Origin: Gemmatimonadota bacterium
GTDB lineage: Bacteria; Gemmatimonadota; Gemmatimonadetes; Longimicrobiales; Gaopeijiaceae
DNA length: 64,000 bases
Assembly: GCA_040882465.1 (NCBI GenBank)
Contig: JBBEBG010000016.1
Location: 1 to 64,000 of the forward strand
Direction: 5' to 3'
A program made the position numbers and the translations under genes. Each line of letters opens with the position of its first letter. The stretch's first letter is position 1. This document shows, one piece after another, positions 1 to 10,712 of this stretch. The notes under the pieces were generated by a model, which was not told where the DNA came from, searched no databases, and saw only the letters and a list, made by a program, of their open reading frames with translations.

Positions 1-2845
1 CCACTCCACCGAGCACCTTCGCCAGATAATGTCCGGTCAGCGACTCCGCCGTGACGGCCACTTCCTCGGGCGTCCCCGCCGCGACGATCCGCCCGCCCCC
101 TCCCCCTCCCTCCGGCCCCAGGTCCAGGATCCAGTCCGCCGTCTTCACGACTTCGAGGTTGTGCTCGATCACGACGACGGTATTCCCCAGGTCCACGAGC
201 TTGTGCAGGACTTCGAGGAGGACTTTCACGTCCTGGAAGTGCAGCCCGGTCGTCGGCTCGTCGAGGATGTAGACCGTTTTCCCGGTGGCCCGCTTGGAGA
301 GCTCGGCCGAAAGCTTGACCCGCTGGGCCTCTCCTCCGGAAAGCGTCGTCGCCGACTGCCCCAGGTGTACGTACCCGAGCCCGACGTCCGACAGCGTCTG
401 AAGCTTCTCCCGGATCTTCGGAACCGGCCCGAAGAGCTCGAGCGCTTCGTCCACGGTCATCGCAAGGACATCGGCGATGCTCCGGCCACGATAAAGCACG
501 TCGAGCGTCTCGCGGTTGTACCGCTTCCCGCGGCAAACGTCGCACGGAACGTAGACGTCGGGGAGAAAGTGCATCTCGATCTTCACGACTCCGTCCCCCG
601 CGCACGCCTCGCAGCGCCCCCCTTTCACATTAAAGGAGAACCGCCCCTGGTCGTATCCGCGCATCTGGGACTCCGGCAACTCGGCGAAAAGCTGGCGGAT
701 GGGTGTGAAGACTCCGGTATAGGTCGCCGGATTCGAGCGCGGGGTTCGGCCAATCGGGGACTGATCCACCTCGATGACTTTGTCCACCTGGTCGAGCCCC
801 TCGATCGTCGCGTGCGCCAGCGGGAGGAGTCGCGCACCGTGCAGGTGCCGTGCGAGAGCCGGATACAGCGTCTCGTTGACGAGGGTGGACTTTCCCGACC
901 CCGACACACCAGTCACACAGATAAAACATCCCAGCGGAAGCTCGGCATCCACCGACCGGAGATTGTGTCCCGCCGCCCCTTTGAGTCGAAGGCTCCGCCC
1001 GGGGTCCGGCGGTCGCCGCGATTCCGGGAACGGGATCTTCCGGTCCCCTCGCAGATAGGCGCCGGTGAGGGACTCCTCGACGGCCAGGACCTCGGCGACC
1101 GTGCCGGCTGCGACGACGTGCCCCCCGTGCCGTCCCGCGCCCGGACCCAGGTCCACGACGTAGTCGGCGCTCCGGATGGTCTCCTCGTCGTGCTCCACGA
1201 CAAGGACGGTATTGCCGAGATCGCGTAGCGCTTCGAGGGTGGCAAGGAGCCGCGCGTTGTCGCGTTGGTGCAGGCCGATGGAAGGTTCGTCGAGGACGTA
1301 GAGAACGCCTACCAGGCGGCTTCCGATTTGCGTGGCGAGCCGGATCCGCTGGCCCTCTCCGCCCGAAAGAGTCTCCGCGGATCTCCCCAGGGTGAGGTAC
1401 CGGAGCCCCACGTCCTCGAGGAAGCGAAGCCGCTCTCGGACCTCCTTGAGGATCGGGCCCGCGATGGGAGCCGGAAGACCGGATCCGCCGACGGGGAGCC
1501 CGGAGAAAAAACTCCCCGCCTCGCCAATGGACATGAAGCCGATCTCCCCGAGCGACTTCCCTCCAACCGTCACCGCGAGGGACTCGGGGCGGAGGCGCGA
1601 TCCGCCGCAGGCCGCGCATAGCTGGGCGGTCATGTACTCGGCAAGCTGGAGGCGCACCGCATCCGACGAGGTCTCGCGGTAGCGCCGCGTGACGTTTCCC
1701 ACCACGCCCTCCCAGACTTCGGTGTAACTCCGGCTCTTGCCGCCGCGCCTGTAAGGGAAGCGGATCTTCATCGTCCCGGAGCCGAACAGGACCGCGTGAC
1801 GCGCCTCCTCGGTGAGCTTCTCCCAGGGAGCCTTGGGATCGAACTCGTAGGCTACGGCGAGTCCGGGGACGACTGACTGGCGCAGCTGTCCCCCCGGCTC
1901 GCCCCAGGGGAGGATGACGCCTTCCAGAATGGAGAGGGAGGAGTCCCCGATCATCAGCTCCGCGCTCACCTCCCTCCTGGTCCCAAGCCCGTCGCACTCC
2001 GGGCAGGCTCCGTAGGGGGAGTTGAAGGAAAATTGGCGGGGCTCGATCTCGGGGAGGCTCGTCCCGCAGTGCATGCAGGCATAACGTTCGCTGAAGAGGT
2101 GGGGGCGAAGCTCCTTCCCCCCCGGTAGATGCTCGAGCACCTCGACCATGCCGCCCGCGGTGCGGAGCGCCATCTCGACCGAGTCGGCAAGTCTCGCGCG
2201 ATCCTTCGCGTTCACGAGGAGGCGGTCCACGACCACCGCGACGTCGTGGTTTTCGTACCGGTTGAGCTTGGGCGGACGCGAGAGCTCGTGGGTCTCGCCG
2301 TCCACCCGGACCCGGACGAAGCCCTCCTTGCGCGCCTTTTCGAAGACGTCGCGGAATTCCCCCTTCCGCCCGCGAACGAGGGGCGCCAGGACCTGGATTC
2401 TCGCCCCTTCTCCCAGCTCCATGACCCGGTCCACGATCTGCGAGGAGGACTGCCGGAGGATGGGGCGCCCGCAGGTCGGGCAGTGGGGCGTCCCGACGCG
2501 GGCCCAGAGGAGGCGGAGGTAGTCGTAGATCTCGGTGACGGTGCCGACCGTGGAGCGCGGGTTACGAGAGATCGTCTTTTGTTCGATCGAAATCGAGGGG
2601 GAGAGACCCTCGATCGCGTCCACGTCCGGTTTTTCCATCAGCCCGACGAATTGGCGGGCATAGGCGGAGAGCGACTCCACGTAACGCCGCTGCCCCTCGG
2701 CGTAGATCGTGTCGAAGGCGAGCGAGCTCTTCCCCGACCCGGAGATCCCGGTGATGACGACGAGGCGCTCGCGCGGAATCTCCAGGGAGACGTTCTGGAG
2801 GTTGTGCTCCCGGGCACCCCTGATCACAAGCGCGTCACGCGCCAT
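1..2845 (-). CDS. uvrA: UvrA, excinuclease ABC subunit A (3' end off the window)
   Basis: This is the damage-recognition ATPase of nucleotide excision repair; it works with UvrB in the cytoplasm. Translated from the ATG at 2845, the product has 948 residues before the left edge, close to the usual full length, so only the last few residues are missing. The first Walker A (GISGSGKS) is at about residues 33-40 and the second (GVSGSGKS) lies in the C-terminal half. Both ABC signatures are present (LSGGEGQR and LSGGEAQR). Zinc-binding cysteines appear as CMHCG...CPEC in the first half and CEAC...CDVC in the second. The start matches the conserved UvrA N-terminus (a short lead into [10 protein letters not shown]). 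The gene follows the HtpX-like gene after 54 bases, with no clear terminator between them. No key residue looks lost. Confidence 0.96.
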   Translation of the reverse strand, partial: MARDALVIRGAREHNLQNVSLEIPRERLVVITGISGSGKSSLAFDTIYAEGQRRYVESLSAYARQFVGLMEKPDVDAIEGLSPSISIEQKTISRNPRSTVGTVTEIYDYLRLLWARVGTPHCPTCGRPILRQSSSQIVDRVMELGEGARIQVLAPLVRGRKGEFRDVFEKARKEGFVRVRVDGETHELSRPPKLNRYENHDVAVVVDRLLVNAKDRARLADSVEMALRTAGGMVEVLEHLPGGKELRPHLFSERYACMHCGTSLPEIEPRQFSFNSPYGACPECDGLGTRREVSAELMIGDSSLSILEGVILPWGEPGGQLRQSVVPGLAVAYEFDPKAPWEKLTEEARHAVLFGSGTMKIRFPYRRGGKSRSYTEVWEGVVGNVTRRYRETSSDAVRLQLAEYMTAQLCAACGGSRLRPESLAVTVGGKSLGEIGFMSIGEAGSFFSGLPVGGSGLPAPIAGPILKEVRERLRFLEDVGLRYLTLGRSAETLSGGEGQRIRLATQIGSRLVGVLYVLDEPSIGLHQRDNARLLATLEALRDLGNTVLVVEHDEETIRSADYVVDLGPGAGRHGGHVVAAGTVAEVLAVEESLTGAYLRGDRKIPFPESRRPPDPGRSLRLKGAAGHNLRSVDAELPLGCFICVTGVSGSGKSTLVNETLYPALARHLHGARLLPLAHATIEGLDQVDKVIEVDQSPIGRTPRSNPATYTGVFTPIRQLFAELPESQMRGYDQGRFSFNVKGGRCEACAGDGVVKIEMHFLPDVYVPCDVCRGKRYNRETLDVLYRGRSIADVLAMTVDEALELFGPVPKIREKLQTLSDVGLGYVHLGQSATTLSGGEAQRVKLSAELSKRATGKTVYILDEPTTGLHFQDVKVLLEVLHKLVDLGNTVVVIEHNLEVVKTADWILDLGPEGGGGGGRIVAAGTPEEVAVTAESLTGHYLAKVLGGV

Positions 2846-2899
2846 GGCCGGTGCCCGGTCGGGGGAAGAGGTGCGGGGGAAAGGGCGCCGGAGCGCGGG

Positions 2900-3751
2900 T
2901 CAGAGCGCCGAGCCCTTGAGCTCCCGGAGGCGGGCGACTCGTTGCTCCGTCGGAGGGTGCGTGCGGAAGAGGGTCAGGAAGGCCTGACCACGCACCCCCG
3001 CGAGCGGATTCACGATTGCGAGGTGGGCCGCTGCGGGGTTCACCTGCATGGGAATCCGGCGGGAGGCCTCCTCCAGGCGCACCAAAGCGCTCGCCAGGCC
3101 GTCCGGATTTCCCGCGATGGCAGCGCCTGTCCGGTCCGCCTGGAACTCGTTCGCGCGGCTGATCCCCATCTGCACGACCATCGCCGCGATGGGCGCGACG
3201 ATCGTCATGACGAGGAGGGCGATCGGATTCCGGTCGCCGCCCCTCCCTCCACCGAAGATCGCTCCCCAGCGAGCAACGGAGGCAAGGAGCGCGATCGCCC
3301 CGGCCATCGTGGCCGCCACGGTCGAGACAAGCATGTGGTAGTGCTTGATGTGAGCCAATTCATGGGCGATCACGCCTTCCAGCTCACGCCGGTCGACCAG
3401 GCCGAGCAGCCCTCGCGTGACGCAGACGACCGCCTTTTGGGGACTCCTTCCAGTGGCGAAGGCGTTCGGCTGATCGGAGGGCGCGATCGCGAGAGTGGGC
3501 ATGGGCAGATCGGCCCGGCGGCGGAGGGCATCCACCATCTGGTAGAGCTCCGGAGCATCGTTTGGCTCGATGATGGTCGCCCGATACATCCGGAGGACGG
3601 CCCGGTCGCTGAACCAATACATCCCGAAGTTCATCACGGCGGCGAGGACGAAGAAGAGAATCGCGCCCTGCTGGCCGCCGAAATAGCCACCCAGAACTAC
3701 GAGAAGGGCCGTGAGCCCCGCCATCAGCATAAAAACTTTGAGCCGCTGCAT
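2900..3751 (-). CDS. htpX: HtpX-like M48 family membrane metalloprotease
   Basis: This is a zinc metalloprotease of the inner membrane that degrades misfolded membrane proteins; its active site faces the cytoplasm in the HtpX family. The 283 residues are typical in length. Two N-terminal membrane segments come first. The catalytic HELAH motif follows near the middle, then two more hydrophobic segments, and then the downstream glutamate motif NEFQAD that supplies the third zinc ligand. All catalytic residues expected for M48B are visible. The C-terminal [11 protein letters not shown] is also typical of HtpX. The gene lies between the TamB-like gene (125-base gap) and uvrA (54-base gap), all on the same strand. 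I see no heat-shock promoter that I would defend. Confidence 0.9.
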   Translation of the reverse strand: MQRLKVFMLMAGLTALLVVLGGYFGGQQGAILFFVLAAVMNFGMYWFSDRAVLRMYRATIIEPNDAPELYQMVDALRRRADLPMPTLAIAPSDQPNAFATGRSPQKAVVCVTRGLLGLVDRRELEGVIAHELAHIKHYHMLVSTVAATMAGAIALLASVARWGAIFGGGRGGDRNPIALLVMTIVAPIAAMVVQMGISRANEFQADRTGAAIAGNPDGLASALVRLEEASRRIPMQVNPAAAHLAIVNPLAGVRGQAFLTLFRTHPPTEQRVARLRELKGSAL

Positions 3752-3876
3752 CGTCGTCGTTCACTCCCTGAAAGACCGGTGCGTGCCCTCCCGGACGGAT
3801 CTCGTCCACCCGTTCGCCGCGGGCCGCCTGCCGAACCCTTGGTAATACCCCCGAGGGCGCGGACGGTTGCCCCCGG

Positions 3877-6800
3877 TCAGTAACCCCACTCGCGGAAGAT
3901 CGAGAGCCCCAGAACCTTCGAAAGGCGGAGCCCCAACTCCCCGAATCCGGAGCTACCCTCTCGGGCGAAGCGGTCCTCGACGAACCCTTCCATGGACCAG
4001 GTGTCGGTGAACTTCCACTCCATGCGGGCGCCGGGAATCTGCGCCTGACTCCCCGCCTGGAGTCCCCCGAGGGGCCGGAGAAGCACGGCCAGGAAGAGGT
4101 TCGGCCCGAGGTACTGGCCGAGCTCGATCTGGGTGTGGGCAAAGGTCCCCGTCAGTCCGGCGGCGGAGCCGATTCCGACCGGGTCGTCCGCCTGGGTCAC
4201 GTTCACGTAGTCCAGACCGAACCCGCGCCCCACCAGGGATCCGATTCCCGACGCGATGGAGGAGGCGAAGATCTGGCTCGCCTGTGATGCCACCGCGGCG
4301 CGCAGGTTCAGCGACTCGCCGGTTGAGAGCGCATACGAGGGACGGCCGAAGAGGAGATAGCTGATCAGGTCCGACTCCGCGATCGGCGGCTGGGAGTCCG
4401 ACGAGAGCGAGACACGCGGATCCACGAGCGTTCCGCGGACCTGCGCGAGGACGTTTAAGGGCTCTCCTCCCTCTCTTCGCAGTCGGGCGACCGCGTTGAT
4501 GCTGAGCGTCGGGTTGATCCCCGGCGTACCGACGAACCCGATGGACCCCCCTTGGACCTGGAATTGCCGGCCGTACGCATCGTAAGTGCCCCGCACCGGC
4601 TCGAGCGTCCCCACGAGGAGGAGTTCCCGAGTTCTTCGGTCGAAGACTGCGCTCAAGTCCCCCGCGATTTCGACGTTTATTTCCTGGCTCCGGAGCCAGA
4701 AATCCCGCTCGAGATCGACGTCCACTTCTACCCTAAGATTCTGGAGGAAGGCATTTTGTCCTCCCTCCTCGGTCGGCCGAACCGCGATCATCGTCGTGTC
4801 CACCACGTCGAAGAAGTTCGGGTCGGACAGATCGATCACCTGCGCGGAACGTGCGAACTCTTCGAGAGAAATCTCCCCCTCCTCGATGGCCAGGATGCCG
4901 TCCACCCGTGCTCCGCGGTACGATCCCGTCAGAAGGAGATCCGCACCGACCCGCGCCGCGAGATCGCGGCGATTCGCGGCCTGGAATCCGGAAGCTCTGA
5001 CCGAGATGGCATCGAAGCCCGGATCGGTGAGGTCCGAAAGGGAGAGCCCGCCCGAAATGGTGGCGATCCCATCGGAGCGCACGGTGGCCTCGATCCCGAC
5101 GGAGCCGTCCTCGCGGAGGTGGAAGTCCGCGTCGATTTCCGACGGGCGAATGCCGAGCTCCGCGAGAAACACCGACCCCCCCCGCAAGCGAATCTCTCCG
5201 CTCGGGCTAAAGTCACGCGTGGTGCCGCCGAGTTCGATCTGCCCTTCGATCGTGCCCTGCACCTCCTCGAGGACGCTGAGAAACGCGAGCGCCGTGGCGG
5301 CGGGAAAGTCCGTGAGGGTGAGCGTCGCGTCGATCTCCTCGTCGGGGATCCGGGTTTCGAGCTCCTGGAAGGCGAGATCCACGGGGAAGGTGCCGTTCGC
5401 CGTGAGAAGCTCCCGACCATCCAGCTCGCCCACGACTTCGGCCCGGAGGCCCCTGTCTTCGTAGTGGAGGGTGCCTTCCACCAGAGTCAGGGTGGTCCCG
5501 TTCAGGGAAAAGTCGCGGATCTGGAAGTCCCCCTGGATCGTGGGCGAGCTCGCGGGGCCCACGATCAAAATCTCCATGCCGGTCAGACCACTGGGGAATG
5601 TCTCCATCTGGGCAATAGTCCCGACCCGCGCGAGCTCCACCCCCTCGAACCGGGCACGCAGGTCCGAGACGCCTTCCAGATCCAGGAGCCCATCCACGGC
5701 AATGGTGACCGGTTCCCCGGTCCCTTCGGCGGGCCGGCCGATCTGGAAGCTGTCGATCTGAAAGGCCAAGCCCTCCACACGCACCATGGCCGGGTGCGCG
5801 AGGGTCCACGAAAGGTCTTCGATCTCCAGGACGAGGCGGTCCGCGACGACCTCGAAGCCGAGGGAATCGGTCGCAAACGTTCCGGCCGACTCGTATTGCT
5901 CTCCGCTCACCCCCTCCACTTCGAGGATGTACGACCCCTCTCCTTGGCCGTATTGGACCTCCGCCAACCCAGTCTGAAATGCGAAGCTCCCGACCGCGAG
6001 CGAATCGAAGCCGGCGCTTGCCTCGAACTCGATTCCTTCCTCCCCCATCCAGTGACCGGTCAGCGTGGCCTCCGCACGCGCGATCGTGCTCACCCCGTAT
6101 GCGGCTTCTTCGATATGAAGCGAAGCCTCGGCCGTCACGTCCCCGAGCCGGCCGCGGGCGCGCCCCTCCCCGGACATGCGGCCGTTGAGGACGTTCTCTC
6201 CGCTCACCCCCAGCGTGTCCAGGTCCACTCCTTCGATCAGGAGCACCTGGCGCTCGAGAGCGGTCAGCGTGTCTACTGCGATGGGGTCTTCCCCGAAGAT
6301 GAGGGGGTGAAGGGCCTCGAGGGATTCGACTTCGAAGGTCATCACGATCTCTCCCTCGGGCTCGTCTTCCCTGAGAGGGAAGTCCCCGGTTCCGGAGAGG
6401 ACCAGAATGGGCGAGGAGAGGTGGAGAGAGTCCACATGGAGCCGGCCGCCCTCTGCCCGGAGCCGCGCGTCGAGCCAGTCCAGCGCGACCCCGGCGACAC
6501 GCGACTCCTCGAGCATCACCTCGGCCTGTCCCGAGACCGTCTCCAACGTGCCCCCGGAGCCTTCGATCGAGAAGCTCCCGGTGACCTCGGTCCGGTCCGG
6601 GACCCCCGAAACGAGCACGGGCACGCGGAAACCCGAGACGGAGCCCTCGGCACTGTAACGAAGGAGGGGGTCTCGCGCATCGAAGCGCGCCGTCCCGGAG
6701 ATCGCGCCCGCCACGGTCGTCAGCCTCCCGCCGAGACTCAGGTCGCCGAGCGGCCCATCCGCGCGGAGCTCGCCCCGGACATCTCCGGAAACGGGAAGGT

Positions 6801-8394
6801 CCCGCTGGAGCCCCGCCGCCATACCCTCCATGGAAAGCGGGGCCAGGATCACATCCAGGCCAACTTCGATCTCGCCGTTCGTGCGAGCCACGGTGCCTGC
6901 GAGCGAAACTTGGGACCGCGTCGCCCCGGAGACCGAGTGCTCGAGCTCCGCCTCGATCGCGATCCCTTCGTCCAGGCGGCCGGTGGCGACCAGTTGGAGA
7001 GTCCCGTCTCCCGTGAAGTCGAGTTCGGGTGCGAAGGCGGAAAGCGACTCGTAGCGGAAGGTGTCCGAGACCACCGAAAACCCTGTGACGCCAAGGCGAT
7101 CGCCTGCGTGAAGCGTGCCTGTGAAGGTCGCCGAGAGGGGCGGGACGTCGAGAGCTGGGTCCACGTATTCGACACGTCCGTTCAGGACGAGGGCGCCGAA
7201 GGGGCCCCGCACCGACACGTTGCCGGTCGCGAGCCCGGTGATCGCGAGAGGCTCTTCGAGCCAAACATCCACCGCGGCGAGCTCGAAAGGATCGAACTCG
7301 AGTTGGGTGTCCGCCACGCGAATCGGGTCCCCGAGGTCGAGGCCGAAGGCGCCTTCTATCCGGCTCCGTCCGGAGCGGATCACAGCGTCCGTGACGCGAA
7401 GCGAGCCACTGCCGAAGGTGCCGGTGAAGGTGAGGTCCCCGCTCCCTTCCCCGTCGGGAAGTCGAGGCTCGAGCCAATGGAAGTCCGAAAGGGTCAGCTC
7501 AGTCGCCCCGAGCTCGGCATCGAAGGAGACACCGCCGTCGGCGGAGGACCCCGACCAGTCCACGGCGACGGTGCCCTGGACCGCCGATCCGGGGAATCGG
7601 AGGACCGCCACGTCGAGCGAAAGTCCGTCGCCTGCCCGCGCGACGGTCCCCTCGAACTCCTCGATTCGAATCGGATTCTGGAAGACGTAACCCGTGAACG
7701 AGAGCTCTTCGATCTCGAACACCTCTCCACTCCGATCCGGATCGAGGATGTTTCCCTCGACGAGGCGGGCGAAGATGTCGTCGAACCGGATCACCTGAAG
7801 AGGGCCGCCCCCTTGCGGGGAGGCCTCGACGATCCCGTCGGGGATCCCTTCGCCATCCTGAATGGGGCGGCGCAAGACGAAGCCCGCGTCGTGGATCTCC
7901 ACGTCGCGGAGCGCGATCGAGAAGCCCCGGAGGCCGCCGTCCTCGGAAGGCTCCGAGAGCGCCTCGTCCCCGACAGTGGCGGAGTCGGAACGCAAGAAGA
8001 TCCTTTCGACATTCGAGCGCGCCCCGTGAGAAAGCGTCTCGATCGTGATGTCGGCACCCCAGAGCCCAACCGGAACGAGGACGATGCGGCGGGCGAGGAG
8101 TTCCCGGTACGAATACCGCACCCGGACCGAGTCGGCCTCCAAGAAGGGGCGGCCCTCAGCGTCGCGAATGGCCAGGCCTCGCAGGGTGAACCCCTGGAGA
8201 AGCCCGCTGGAATGGATTCCGGCGACGGCGACCTGGCCATTGACCAGGCCGGAGAGTTGGCGCAATCCCAGTCGAAGGGCGAAGTCGTGCCCCGGCTGGC
8301 TTCGGATCAGGAGATAAGCGAGCGCGAGGACGACGACGGTCAGGAGGACGAGCCCCACGCCGATCCATCTCGCCACGCGGACGGCCATGGCCAT
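3877..8394 (-). CDS. tamB: TamB-like (DUF490) envelope protein
   Basis: A large AsmA/TamB-type protein of 1505 residues, thought in the family to form a hydrophobic groove across the periplasm for lipid transport, or to work with TamA in outer-membrane assembly. One N-terminal membrane segment (roughly residues 8-30, rich in V and L) is followed by more than a thousand residues of repeated beta-strand sequence. The C-terminus is the conserved TamB/DUF490 part, with short motifs such as SYLLFGRPS and GLDYVNV. The chosen ATG at 8394 lies two bases after the stop of the barrel gene; a second ATG at 8388 is possible. Reading further upstream would overlap the barrel gene and adds no membrane-protein features. 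The adjacent barrel gene makes a TamA/TamB-type pair the natural reading. Paralogous YhdP-like proteins are a weaker alternative. Confidence 0.88.
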   Translation of the reverse strand: MAMAVRVARWIGVGLVLLTVVVLALAYLLIRSQPGHDFALRLGLRQLSGLVNGQVAVAGIHSSGLLQGFTLRGLAIRDAEGRPFLEADSVRVRYSYRELLARRIVLVPVGLWGADITIETLSHGARSNVERIFLRSDSATVGDEALSEPSEDGGLRGFSIALRDVEIHDAGFVLRRPIQDGEGIPDGIVEASPQGGGPLQVIRFDDIFARLVEGNILDPDRSGEVFEIEELSFTGYVFQNPIRIEEFEGTVARAGDGLSLDVAVLRFPGSAVQGTVAVDWSGSSADGGVSFDAELGATELTLSDFHWLEPRLPDGEGSGDLTFTGTFGSGSLRVTDAVIRSGRSRIEGAFGLDLGDPIRVADTQLEFDPFELAAVDVWLEEPLAITGLATGNVSVRGPFGALVLNGRVEYVDPALDVPPLSATFTGTLHAGDRLGVTGFSVVSDTFRYESLSAFAPELDFTGDGTLQLVATGRLDEGIAIEAELEHSVSGATRSQVSLAGTVARTNGEIEVGLDVILAPLSMEGMAAGLQRDLPVSGDVRGELRADGPLGDLSLGGRLTTVAGAISGTARFDARDPLLRYSAEGSVSGFRVPVLVSGVPDRTEVTGSFSIEGSGGTLETVSGQAEVMLEESRVAGVALDWLDARLRAEGGRLHVDSLHLSSPILVLSGTGDFPLREDEPEGEIVMTFEVESLEALHPLIFGEDPIAVDTLTALERQVLLIEGVDLDTLGVSGENVLNGRMSGEGRARGRLGDVTAEASLHIEEAAYGVSTIARAEATLTGHWMGEEGIEFEASAGFDSLAVGSFAFQTGLAEVQYGQGEGSYILEVEGVSGEQYESAGTFATDSLGFEVVADRLVLEIEDLSWTLAHPAMVRVEGLAFQIDSFQIGRPAEGTGEPVTIAVDGLLDLEGVSDLRARFEGVELARVGTIAQMETFPSGLTGMEILIVGPASSPTIQGDFQIRDFSLNGTTLTLVEGTLHYEDRGLRAEVVGELDGRELLTANGTFPVDLAFQELETRIPDEEIDATLTLTDFPAATALAFLSVLEEVQGTIEGQIELGGTTRDFSPSGEIRLRGGSVFLAELGIRPSEIDADFHLREDGSVGIEATVRSDGIATISGGLSLSDLTDPGFDAISVRASGFQAANRRDLAARVGADLLLTGSYRGARVDGILAIEEGEISLEEFARSAQVIDLSDPNFFDVVDTTMIAVRPTEEGGQNAFLQNLRVEVDVDLERDFWLRSQEINVEIAGDLSAVFDRRTRELLLVGTLEPVRGTYDAYGRQFQVQGGSIGFVGTPGINPTLSINAVARLRREGGEPLNVLAQVRGTLVDPRVSLSSDSQPPIAESDLISYLLFGRPSYALSTGESLNLRAAVASQASQIFASSIASGIGSLVGRGFGLDYVNVTQADDPVGIGSAAGLTGTFAHTQIELGQYLGPNLFLAVLLRPLGGLQAGSQAQIPGARMEWKFTDTWSMEGFVEDRFAREGSSGFGELGLRLSKVLGLSIFREWGY

Positions 8395-8396
8395 GC

Positions 8397-10712
8397 TCAG
8401 AACGCCTGGCCGATGGAGATGTGAATCTGGAACCGATCGAGATCCCAGAAGCTGTCGCTTACGTCCCTCAACGTCACTTGAGGTCCCAGGAGGGCCAGGT
8501 CTTCGAGCCGAACCCACTCGAGAGTGTGGTCTCCGGAACGGAGGCGGTCCGCTGGTGCGTCCGTTTCCGTGTCGAAGGGGCGGATCTGGGAGGTCACGAC
8601 CTGCAGCGCCGCGGACTCAGGCTTGTGGTATGCGATGTCCACGCGGATCGGGCCGATGGGGGTCGCGTAGCGGAGTCCAACGCCGGGCGTGAACTCCATG
8701 TCCGAGAAGCTGAAATTCGCCGTCCCATCGTGGACCCGCCCGAAATCTACGAAGGCCGCTCCTCCCAAGGTGGCGCCGAGGATCGGGAACCGAAGCTCGA
8801 CGCTCCCTTCGACGAGCCGGCTCCCCCCCGTTGGACGCGCGAAAAATCGGCCTGTAGGGAGGTTCGACGCGTCGCAGGTGAGGGCGACGATCTCCGCGGG
8901 CGCACATACCGGCTCCGCGTCGTCCGCGACCGGGAAAACGAGGTTCTCGACCTGTGTCGAGATGACCTCGGGCCCGAGCCGGTTTTCCGAGAATCCGCGC
9001 ACCGAAGTCGAACCGCCCGCGTAGAACCGCTTCTGCGGATGCGCGACTCGACGCTCCGACCCCGGAGAGTCGCCTTCGAGCCCCCGGAACGCATCTGCCC
9101 CGAGCCAACCGCCCCGCAAACGGCCGGCGAGGACGAGAGTCTCTCCGAGGCCAATCCTTTCCCCCAACTCGAAGAAGACGGTGGCTTCCGCGAGAACGCG
9201 GTCGTACCGAAAGTCCGAGCCCGTCAAATCGGAGGCGTGTTCGAAATCCGCAAGGAGTGTATAGCCGCCGGTCGGAGAAACAACCCGGTTTGTCCGGTCT
9301 CGCGTGAGCGAGAGGCCTACGGGTGAGAGGAGGTTCGCCGACTGAAGGAGGTCTATGTCGCCCGGGTTGCAGATCAGGAAGGAAGTGCAGAAGAAGATTT
9401 CCGCCGCATCGAGGCGCGCCAGCTGCGGACGATACGAGAGAGTCAGGAAGGAGGCACGGCCGATGCTCCGGGCGATGCTCAGGTTGAGCCCGACGGCGCG
9501 GCGCACGAAGACGTTCTGAAGGCTCTGGCGCTCCGCGTAGAGGGAGGCCGCGAAGGAGTTTCTCGGCGAAAAGATGAAAGGCTGAGTGAAGTCCGCCGAA
9601 ACCACCCAGTTGAGCTCGCCGAAGACCCCGGTGCCCGCTCCCGAACAAATCGAACTGTCCAGACCCCGGGTGAAGAGGTTCGAGGCACGCCCCCGAACGA
9701 CGAGGCGCCGCAGCCCCCCGAAGAAGTTGAGACTCGACCAGCGCGACTCCGCGTGGAAACACTCGGCCGTGTCCCATCCCCCGCCGGCGCGCACCCGGTG
9801 CCCGTCGCCCTCGTTCACCGTGACGCGGACGGGGACGACGGCTTCCGAAGGAGACTCGGCGACCTCGTCGATCGCCGCGTGGGTGAAGATTTCTTGGCTG
9901 TAGAGATTCCGCTGGGCCTCGAAGCGCAACGACTCGCTGTAGACGGTTCCTTCCTGGAAGGGGAGTGTTCGCCGGATAACGGCGTCCGCGACATCGGCAT
10001 TCCCCTCGATGGAGATTTCTCCGAAACGCGCGAGGGGGCCCGCGTAGATGTCGAACTCCACCTCCGCTTCCCGGGTCCCCGCCGGAATGAAGAGGTTCCG
10101 GAAGACCTCCACTCGGGCATAGCCGGTGTTCTTGAGGCGGTTGAGGAGAGTATCGCGGGTCGCCTCGAGGAGCTCGAAGTCGAATCGGTCTCCGACCGAG
10201 ATGGGAAGGTTCGCGGTCACCGAGCTGCTCGGAACCTCCTCGAGCCCGAGAAGGGTGAGCGAGACGATGTGGTGGGGCTCTCCCTCCACGATCCGGAAAA
10301 CGATCTCCGCCTTGTTGTCCGGATGGCGCGTGACCGTCGTGTCCACCTGGACCTCGCGGAACCCCGCCCCCCAATAGAGGCGATAGACACGGACGAAGTC
10401 GTCGGCGAAGGTCCCCGGGCTCAGGTAGGAGCGATCGAGCGCGAAGTTCAGGCCCATCCAACAGAGGGGGAGAATCGCGTTGCTGCGGCAGGCCGTTTCC
10501 CTGGTGACGATTCGGCTCGCGATCTGGCGGTCCCCGAAGGCCTCGTTCCCTTCGAACGCGAGGGAGACGACTTCGGGGCGCAAGGGAGTCTGGGCGGAAA
10601 GCGACCCGGAAGACGCCGCGGTTGCCACGGAAGTCGCCGGGGCGATCAGAAGGGCGAAAAGCGCGGCCCCTACACCAGGCCACCCGAACCGCCGCGCTGA
10701 AGGCACCCTCAT
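8397..10712 (-). CDS. TamA/BamA-family outer-membrane barrel with POTRA domains
   Basis: An Omp85-superfamily outer-membrane protein of 771 residues. A signal peptide covers about residues 1-41 (ends near SLSAQ). POTRA-like repeats follow (VVSLAFEGNEAF, then segments such as IVSLTLLG and FGEISIEGN, to about residue 300). The rest is a 16-strand-type barrel with the usual alternating aromatic pattern, and the protein ends in phenylalanine, as barrel proteins recognised by the Bam machine do. Its stop is two bases from the start of the TamB-like gene, and its ATG overlaps the stop of the metallophosphoesterase by ATGA. Family knowledge supports a TamA-like partner of the downstream TamB. It could also be a second BamA homologue; the present sequence alone does not separate the two. 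Confidence 0.87.
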   Translation of the reverse strand: MRVPSARRFGWPGVGAALFALLIAPATSVATAASSGSLSAQTPLRPEVVSLAFEGNEAFGDRQIASRIVTRETACRSNAILPLCWMGLNFALDRSYLSPGTFADDFVRVYRLYWGAGFREVQVDTTVTRHPDNKAEIVFRIVEGEPHHIVSLTLLGLEEVPSSSVTANLPISVGDRFDFELLEATRDTLLNRLKNTGYARVEVFRNLFIPAGTREAEVEFDIYAGPLARFGEISIEGNADVADAVIRRTLPFQEGTVYSESLRFEAQRNLYSQEIFTHAAIDEVAESPSEAVVPVRVTVNEGDGHRVRAGGGWDTAECFHAESRWSSLNFFGGLRRLVVRGRASNLFTRGLDSSICSGAGTGVFGELNWVVSADFTQPFIFSPRNSFAASLYAERQSLQNVFVRRAVGLNLSIARSIGRASFLTLSYRPQLARLDAAEIFFCTSFLICNPGDIDLLQSANLLSPVGLSLTRDRTNRVVSPTGGYTLLADFEHASDLTGSDFRYDRVLAEATVFFELGERIGLGETLVLAGRLRGGWLGADAFRGLEGDSPGSERRVAHPQKRFYAGGSTSVRGFSENRLGPEVISTQVENLVFPVADDAEPVCAPAEIVALTCDASNLPTGRFFARPTGGSRLVEGSVELRFPILGATLGGAAFVDFGRVHDGTANFSFSDMEFTPGVGLRYATPIGPIRVDIAYHKPESAALQVVTSQIRPFDTETDAPADRLRSGDHTLEWVRLEDLALLGPQVTLRDVSDSFWDLDRFQIHISIGQAF

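Noticed and set aside
29-1228. Plus-strand open frame over the left end
   Set aside because: It is antisense to uvrA, whose motifs are all in the minus frame.
4552-8424. A very long open frame on the plus strand
   Set aside because: It is antisense to the TamB-like gene, has no family marks, and has the Arg/Glu/Gly/Pro-rich look of a high-GC shadow frame.
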